Assembly (NCBI GenBank): GCA_013397075.1
Contig: VWZS01002681.1
Span: forward strand, 75,389 to 139,388
Length of the DNA stretch: 64,000 nucleotides
Source: Rhabdornis inornatus
Lineage: Eukaryota; Chordata; Aves; Passeriformes; Rhabdornithidae
Direction of reading: 5' to 3'
In this document: positions 53,301 through 62,300 of the stretch, piece by piece
Position numbering within the stretch: the stretch's first letter is position 1
Layout of the letters: the number at the start of each line of letters is the position of its first letter
The notes under the pieces: generated by a model
What the model saw: only the letters and a program-made list of their open reading frames with translations
What the model was told of the DNA's origin: nothing
The model's database searches: none
Position numbers and translations under genes: made by a program

Positions 53301-56300
53301 ATCACCTGATTCCACTAGATGGAGCATGATGACTTCTTACTATAGGCCTTGAAGAAACAACTCCAGTGAAAAGCAGGCATGTAAGTACTCTTGATCTGCT
53401 ACAGAGAATCTGATGGATCTGCTAACATAATTTTTGATACAACTGTCTATATGTTTCTGGCTTCCATTAAGAAACTGCTTTAGTTCAGCATGTTATATCA
53501 GCCCTACATATAAATGGGTCTAAAATGAAGCTCAGTAGGATGAAAATAGAATAATGGTTTGAGGTCTCTGGCCATGCTGACTCATGCTCTAAATCTTTAT
53601 TTTCTGTAAACTAGAAGACCCAATGTTATGCTGCAAATGGGTGGCATCTCTTAATAATTTGGGTGATTAGTGGATTTTTCAGTTTAAAAAAGTACAAAGG
53701 AATTTTAAAAATTGTTTTTATTGGAAGAATAAACTCCCTCATATTTACAAAATATTTCAGCAGATTAGGATGCTTTTATTTTGGGTTGAACATATTCCTT
53801 GTGAAACAATTAAAAAAATTAAAAGGCAATTTAAAGTGCCTTTGAAATAAAAGTGTTTTAATTGAAAAACCCTAAAGTATACTGCTGAGAAAAGTCATAA
53901 TGAAACATTTAATTCTTTCAACATTTGGTGAACTTGTCAGAGATTTATAAGAGGTTTTGTTCACCAATGAATCCTATTTTGCCAAATAAGGTTCTGTATA
54001 AAGAAAATGAAACATCCTTAAAGTCCAGATTCCTGGGATGCTAGGTTTCTAGGACTAGAGGAACATTTTAATCTGGACATGGATGTTGCGTGTGTGTAGC
54101 CATTTTATTTAAAGAGGGCCTGTATTTTATACTCCTTTGCACACAGACCAATACATATGACTGACCTAGAGCCAGTTAGAGAAACCAAGAACACGTGGAA
54201 TGTAGTGGTTTGCAAATTTTCAGCTCTTTCAAGCAGAAGATCCTTCTCTTTCTTCTCCTATGGCAGCTTAGCCATGGGAAATGAATTCTGAGGGAGAGAA
54301 TTGCTTCCTTCTCTCTGGACTTTCACTTGTTTGTGTCATGCATTACTTCCCTCACAGGGCTTTAGCTAATCCAGAATATCTTCTTTATGCCTAGGGGCAG
54401 CACTTCCCTATCTGGAAAAGGCCTAATGTTGTGTGTCAAGCCAGCTGCAGGGGTGGTAGAGAGACCAGGGAAGAGTGAAAAGAAAAGACTGCTCCAGCAA
54501 TACAGCACTGCCCTGGATTTGCTTCTTCCAAAAGAAGAGACTTACATGGTAGTTGTCTTTCCTGCTCCATTGTGACCAAGGAAGGCTGTGATCTGACCCT
54601 CATAAAAAGTGATATTTATCCCGTCTACTGCTGGTTTGGGCCTGTTTGCAAAAATCTTCACCAGGTTCTGAATGCATACTCCTGGAATCAATCCTGTTGG
54701 CTCGGGCTCAAAGAAGGTATTTACTTGAAAGGCAAGAAATCAAAAATGAAAAGAGAATAAAAGCACCTGTTTTAATCCTAGTTCTGATAATGACAACACT
54801 TCAGTGAGTGCAGAAGCAATAGCACATACCCAGCATAATACAGCATCATGTTCCAGAGCCAGATTCTCCAAGTCACACCATTACAAAACTAAGGCCAGAT
54901 TTCTAATTGCAGTGCAATTTATTTAGATTCACCCTCTGATCTATGACAAGAGAAGTAGAGCCCAGAATTGTGGTCTGTGGAAATGTAATTTATTGGACCA
55001 GGGGAAACTGAACATGCTTTCTGTTCTCATTGTGTAGCAGGATGATTATTTGGAATTGTTTTCTGGAAATTCTTAGATAGGCTGAGAGATTACATTCAAC
55101 AACCAGCAGGTTGCCTTTCTAGCTGGGCTGAAATCTGCCATTCAAATAATCTGCCCAGCTGTGCATTCTTTGACCATGATGCTTAAAAAACCTCCCCCAA
55201 ACACAAACAAAACACCACAACAAAAAAAATTTGCCTTTAATCCTGGTAGGTGAAATTTACCCCATTGCTGAGACCAGGTCAAGATTTCGATAGTACCTAA
55301 CATGAGCACTACATGGGATGGCTTTCTCTCAGGATTAAAAATGCATTATTGCAAATAGCACCATCAGGACATTTTATTGCAGCAGCTTCTAGTCAAAACA
55401 AACTTCCTTTGAAGTAAATTAAGCCCTTGGGCAATGTGAATTATGGGAGTTGAGAAACTGAAACTAAAGACTTTGTCCACTTTTGTTTACACAGAATGCT
55501 TTAGGCTTTGTAGGAAGGCTTATTTTGCAATTACAGTTTACTTAAATTGTTCAATACCCAGCAGGCCTGTGTGGAGAGCAGCCAATGTGATCTGGGCCAG
55601 CCCCACATCCATCAGAGGCTTGTGTGACTGTCATTATTGTCACTGGCTGTACTCAGGAAAAAGTTCCAAATTTGCTGTACATGAGAGAGCTGTGTATATT
55701 ACAGAATAGCTGAAATAATCAACATAGAATGGGTAGCACTATTTTAGATATAATTATGTTTATGAATAACTTTTCTTTTGACTTGTGAAACGAATCTAGG
55801 TTTCCATTTACCTTGCTGGGATAAATACAAACATCTCTGCATTCACAAAAGTTCACAGAGTCTGGCTAGATAGTTATGCATATACTGGCAATTGAGGCAG
55901 CTTCCTTGGTTTTATATGTATCATAAGCTTAGATCATAGTTGTTTGCAAGACTCACTGACAATTTTCTGAGGCAAATTCTCTGATGATCTCCCCCAGTAT
56001 CTGCTTTGCATCACCTGAAGGACTGCTGGGGGGTTGAGCTCCCTTTTTTTGTGATTCATATTTCTCCATTTTGATCCTGTATCCTCACTGTCATTGAGCT
56101 ATACTAGGTCTGGTCTTGGCTTCTCCTCATGCCTCCCAGTTCCTGGGTGGTTGAAAGGGAAGACAGGCTTTTCTTGTGCAGTGACAAGCAGAAAGCCCTT
56201 CCTTTGTGGCCATGGAACAGCTGGAACCTGGGAACTAAGGAGTAAAGCACCAAAAAGATAAGGCAGTACTAGGAGAAGATTGGCTGAAATAACCTTTAAC

Positions 56301-59300
56301 CTCTGCCTGTCTCTTTCCTTTGAAGTCCTGTCCTGTTTCCATTCACCCTGAATGCATGTTTTCAGTGCCTACGTGAGGAGCTCTGATGACCCCACTTTTA
56401 TCTCTTGCTTTTCAAGAGAGTCAGAAAGGGCTCAGAGCTGCCTGTAGCAGTTACTTGTGCTACAGAATCCACATGCATTCCTCTGAGCATCTCATACAGA
56501 AAACTCCTCTGGCTCACCACAAAGGAAGACATTGGGGCTTGAAAACAAGACAGGTCATTTAGGAATTCTTAGGTGATGGCTAATGTCAGCATCAGAAAAG
56601 GCTGCAGACAGACACACAGAGCACTTCAGATAAATCCCTTTGAAACCAGACTTTTCCTACTGATGCAAAACACACTAAAGATAGGCAAAAAAAAAAAAAA
56701 GAAAAAAGGAGGGATGGGACTAAGAGGGAAGAACATTCCCCTCAGTGTATTTTTATTGAAGTCATGGCTCTGTTTAATTTTAAAAAGTCAATGTATACCT
56801 CTCTGAGGCTTCCCTCAGCACGAAAACTAACTTGGCAAAGAAATAGCCTGCATTTGTATGATAAAAACACAAGTTAAGCAGCTCTTTTGGAACGCAGCTG
56901 TCTTATGTGCAGTGGCTAAAATATTCTAAGGGATGACGAATGTAGAGGAATAAAGAGTTTATGTCTCTCTTGTGCTTAGCTCTGGCAGTTACATGCTATC
57001 ACCTACTGGGCTCCTACTGGCTCTTGTAGCTTGGCTCCAATCACTCCTTTGTCTAGTTTGTTATGAAGTACAATGAGTATAGTATCTCAGAAGTACTCAG
57101 GTTGCTCTCTCTCCTTACTATTAATTTCATCTTTGTCCTGGACATCTGTCTTAGGCTTCCCCTGCTCGCCGGGTTCTTTTTCTCGTTTGTGTTTACATTG
57201 TTTGTTTTTACCATCCTTCTTCCCCTGGCTGTCACTCTTTTCTTCTGTTTTTTCAGGTTCTTCAGATTTATTTGTGTTGCTTTCATTTTTTTCCCTTTCC
57301 ATGGTCTTCTGATTCACACCACCTTCTGACTCTGGACTTTTTTCTGTATAAACCAAAAGTAATCGAGATTTAATTAACAAAAAATTATTATTCTCTTATC
57401 TCTAGAGGTATTTTGAGGAAAAAGATAGTCCTATGCCTGGAGCTTTTCAAGGGCATTAACCATCAGTGTTTTACTCAGGTTAGGAATACAGCATTCAAAA
57501 CCATCTAGCTTAAAATCTGCTTCATGGTGTCAAGATCAAATATTTAAGGAAAATGACTGACAATTTTGTAATTGTAGACTCAGAGTAAGATCCTGACTAG
57601 TATTAGGTACATGTTTTACATTTTATCCATGCAGCTCTAGATGAAGTTCTCATCACACGAGGAGAAAGACCATACAAACATTTCCCAGACGTACAGGGAG
57701 TGAGAGGAATTAAAAGAAAATTAAAAGGTTAAATGAAAAGCAAATTGCTAAACTGCTACTTAGATTAAGAGCACCAGGCCAGAAAAAGTTGGTATTAACG
57801 TCTAAACAAGAATTTCTGGCTCACCAGTTTGGTCTTAGACATTGCAACAATGAAGGAAAACAATCACATTAGGTCAGGCTTGAAGCAGGAAGAAGCTGGA
57901 GCCCCTGAACAGACTGTTTATATAACACAAATTCAAGCTGGCAGTCTAGAATGAAACTACCACAATTGTAATTTATCAGATGGCCTAGACTTATTTTTGT
58001 TCTGAAACTTCCCCACTACTTTCTGCTATAAGGAATTTTAGCCCACAAAACTGTACAAAATTACCTGGTGCACAATTAGCAACATGAACAAGTTCGCTGC
58101 ATCATGTAAACTGGCAAAGTGGGGGATACAAGAGTGCACCAAGAGAAGTAAATGTTAAAAGTACCAAGATCATTTACCAGTTTAGCTTCATTTTCAGACA
58201 TGAATTTACATGATCTGACATTTTTTACCCAGTTTTTCTCCCAATATGTTAAACAGTTATGATAAATTAACAAAATGCTCAGTATTATCCTTGAAGAATA
58301 GATAGGAGTTGTGAAAAGTTCCACAGTTGTTCAAGTAAGCTGAGCCACTGAAGAGTCTTACTTCTTCAAATAGGTAAGAATCAGAGTCTCCTACTGAGGA
58401 GTTAACCAGAGATGACCTTTCTGACTGTCCCTGCTTGAGAAAACCAGGGCAATGCTTTGTAGAAAAGAGGATGAAATAACGATCAGCACAATCAGGCTAC
58501 TTGAAATAATAATAGAATAATTTGGATCAGAAATTACTTCCAAAGACTTCCAGTTCAAGCCTCAAAAAATATGGCCAATTCAGATCATGGCACTACCTCC
58601 AAAGATGGAGATTTCACAGTCTTTCTGAACAAGCTGTTCTAGTGCTCTAACTAGCTTCATGATAATACTATATACTATGTATATATAGTATAATATACAT
58701 ATTATACTATATATAATAGTGTGTGTATACCTATACTAATATATATAGTGTACTATATATAGTATACTATAATACATAAATACTTTTTTCCTTATATTGA
58801 ATCTGAATTCCTGTTTTATAGTTTATATCCATTGCCTCTCATAGACACATCTGAGAAGTCTAGCTCTTTTGAGCTTTCTCTCTCCAGCCTGAGCAGACCC
58901 AGCTCTCTCAGCATCTCATATATTACATGCTCCAGCTCCTAATCAACTTGCTGTTCTTTACTGAGCTTATTCAAGTTGGTACAAGGGTGGCATAGATTAT
59001 GATCTTGCTTAGAAACAGAAAGTAAACAGACTTATATTAGTGTCAAACTAGATAGAAAAGCGTCATGTGTAGAAAAGTAGGGAACCTCAGTGTAAGATTA
59101 ACATTTCATGGATATTGTGCTGAGCAACAAGAACTCCTTGAATTTCTCAAAAGGTGCTAGTTACAGAGTGGGGACTTGATGCTGCTTGTTAAGCCAGGCT
59201 TTAAAGGCTCTCAGATGACTCATCTCTAATGACAGCACGGTCACTCCAAGTTCAAAGGCACTTGCCAAGACTCCCAGTGTATGGCAGTCTTTCACCTTTG

Positions 59301-62300
59301 TAGCAGCCCAGATAATGGAAATATTATGCAGTCACCTTTAAGCAGATCACTGAAGTTATTTCTAAAAAACAAAGTTTCCAAAGAACTCACCATCAGCAGT
59401 TGCTGTTTTCTCAGCTTCTGGGCTTCTGGAGCCAAGCCAATAGGATTCCAGCAGAGGGAAATACCAAGGCTGTGGTAACCCATAGTCCCCTAAAACAAAA
59501 AAAGTAGGTAAAGTGCACTTTATAACCCCATTCTGCAGTAGACACTAATTCATCTAAACGAAGTCTAATTATAAATGCTTGCAGTTCTAGTGTTGCATAT
59601 CAGAAGGTCAAACCATGTACCAAGTACCTGACAAAACAGATTTTGTTCACAGATGGGTTTTTATTCTTTTGGACAGCAGTAAAATATTCAGAAAATGTGA
59701 TGTGATTTGCCTTACCTTGTCTTCAGCAGAAAGTATTTTAATTCTAGAATGAAGCTAGTCCTTGAATCCTTACCAACCAGGCAGCAGCTCACTGCTTAAG
59801 ATGGGATCCTAGCCTCACTCAGGGACTTTCTTTTAATGCCCACTTAACACTTGAGGGTTGACATGACTGAAAAGCTTTCTAAATTTACACTTATTACCCT
59901 GGGGCTGAATTTAAAACTGGTAATGAGAAAAGACACTGTTATTTCAGCACACAGCCTTTCAGGGAAAGTGACAACAGTGTAATCCTCTTCTTAAACAAAA
60001 ATGGGCTTTTTAGTTACAGGTGAACTCAGTTTGGATAAGAGACAGCACAATAACATTACCAGTTCTTGGCAGGTCAGATCAGACTTACTGGAAGTCAACA
60101 CTGCATTCCTAGATCATATTGATTTAGAGAATGGAGGAATTTGAGCTTCTGTGTTTAAAACTGGTATCTTTGTGAACCCAGACGTTATTGGCCTTGTGCT
60201 TCTTATTCAAAATAGGCAAGGGGGATCTGTGATACTCATTGAAAGATGGTCAGTTTTATTAATTGAAAACCACTGCTTGTGAAAGTGTCTGCTTACTTCT
60301 GAATTAGCAGACACTACCTGTGTTTCAGCCAACCACTTGTACTCCTATTCATGCACAGAAATGCTCTGTCTGCATTCACAAATAGTTTCCTTATTATGGA
60401 CTATATTATTCCCCTCTGAATCTGGTGGCTAAAACAACAGCTTCTCATTCAGGATGAATGTAAAATCCAAGTGAAATCTGTTATGGAGCAGAATGCTCCA
60501 ATAGCCAAAGGACCATTATGCCAATGGGTGGTTGGTTTCAGAACAGACTTTAGCAGGACTAGAACCATAGGGTCCAAAGAATTATCCAGGGAACTCCTGT
60601 AGTAACCTCAAATAGTACAGCATTGATTTGGCAGGGCAGCATGTGTGTGACAGAGAAATGCTATGAGAAAATCTACAGAAACAGAGCAGCAGAGAGACAA
60701 GACACAGCAAATATTGTGAGGAAGTGAAGCTACTAACTAGAAGCCCTGAAAGATGCTGCTTTTGTGCAAAGTGTTGACAGAAAAATATATATTTGTATCT
60801 AGGAATGAAGAAAATTCTATTGTTTAATTCCCTCTGTGTTCATGCAAATAGTCCATTGTACACTCCTCTTTAAACAGGGTTGCGAAAAAGAAAAAGAACC
60901 ATCTGCCAAGGACCTTCTAGAGCTGCAGTTCACATGAAGGAGTAATAAATTAATGAAAAGAAAGCTGACTTGCTTGTACAGCGTAAGAGTTGGCAGTTAT
61001 TATATTGTAACAATATTCAATATGAAGCAAGATAACCATTTAAGCTAGAAGGACAAATCATTTTTTCACACAGAAGGTTCCAGAATTTTGTAATTGAAAA
61101 CAAACGAAATCCTTTTGTGATCTCATATTAGAATATGATTTCCACTTAGAAATAAAATAAATCCACACAGGAACTTTCACAACTGCCAATGACACAGCAT
61201 GTGTCTTAGGAAATAGTACCATCCTTTAAGAAACAGTTTGCATAATGTGGTCAAAGTATCTATGTGAATTAGAACTGTCAAATCTGTATTTTTAAAAAAA
61301 TTTAAAGTAATCTCACTAGAAATGGCTGAAACTTTTCAAAAGAAAAGTGTATACACAAATTGGATTTTAACAGATGACGTTTTTGTAGATTTATTTTCCA
61401 TTTAAATTATAAAACAGGACTAGAAATCACATCCTCCTTTTTACTCATTCTTCCTTTTTCATTCTTTTCAGAAATAAAACAAGAGAAAGAAAAAAGAAAA
61501 AAGAGAAAAGTGGGCATCCTTAATAAACCAGCAGCGCTAAACTGGGTAAGATTCATAGTCTACAAGGTCAAACACTGGTTCTGCCAGCGAAATATGCAGA
61601 GACTGATTAGACTAACACAGTTTACAGCAGCTACCACTACTTTGTATAAATGAGAAACTGACGTACCTGGAAAAATGTTATCAAGATACCAAGAAAGTAT
61701 TCCATAGAGAAAAGCATCAAAAAGCATCATGTTAATGGAAAAAAGAAAACTATATTCATCTCCTTCCAAGGGACTGGTTCTGATGTTACCCCACTGCAGG
61801 CCAAGACCTTGCTCTTCATAGCGTGACAAGTATTCCGTACCAAACCCAAAAGCTACTTGAGAAAGCAAACTCTGGAATAAAGGAAAAATGACATTCAGGC
61901 CTGACAGGGGAACACTTTAAAAAAAACCCAAAAAATCCTAACCAAAACAAATAAGCAAACAAAAAAACCACCACAGCAACAACAAAACAAGAAACCCAAA
62001 ACAAACTAAAAAACCCCTCTGACTTTTAGGGACTGGACTTTAAAACTTGCATAAAAAATGACATGGGAAAAGTTGTTTCACTTTTATATTGGCCTGTAAT
62101 ATTTAATTCTCTGCAATTCTAAGCAGTATTTAGCCATAATACACTGAATTCAACCTTGCCTGTACTCTCTTTAACTACCAGACAACCTTCACAGATTGGT
62201 TTTTCCTTCAATAATGTCTGTTCAGAAAACACTGTAGGTGCATCTAGAAGTTTGCAGTGTACACCTTTGACTATCTAGGTGAAACAAAATATTTCCTGAG

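Noticed and set aside
57063..57329. Hydrophobic open frames (Phe/Leu-rich) on the plus strand
   Set aside because: They are the antisense shadow of the Lys/Glu-rich ABCA4 exon 18; AAA/GAA codons read backward give Phe and Leu-like residues.
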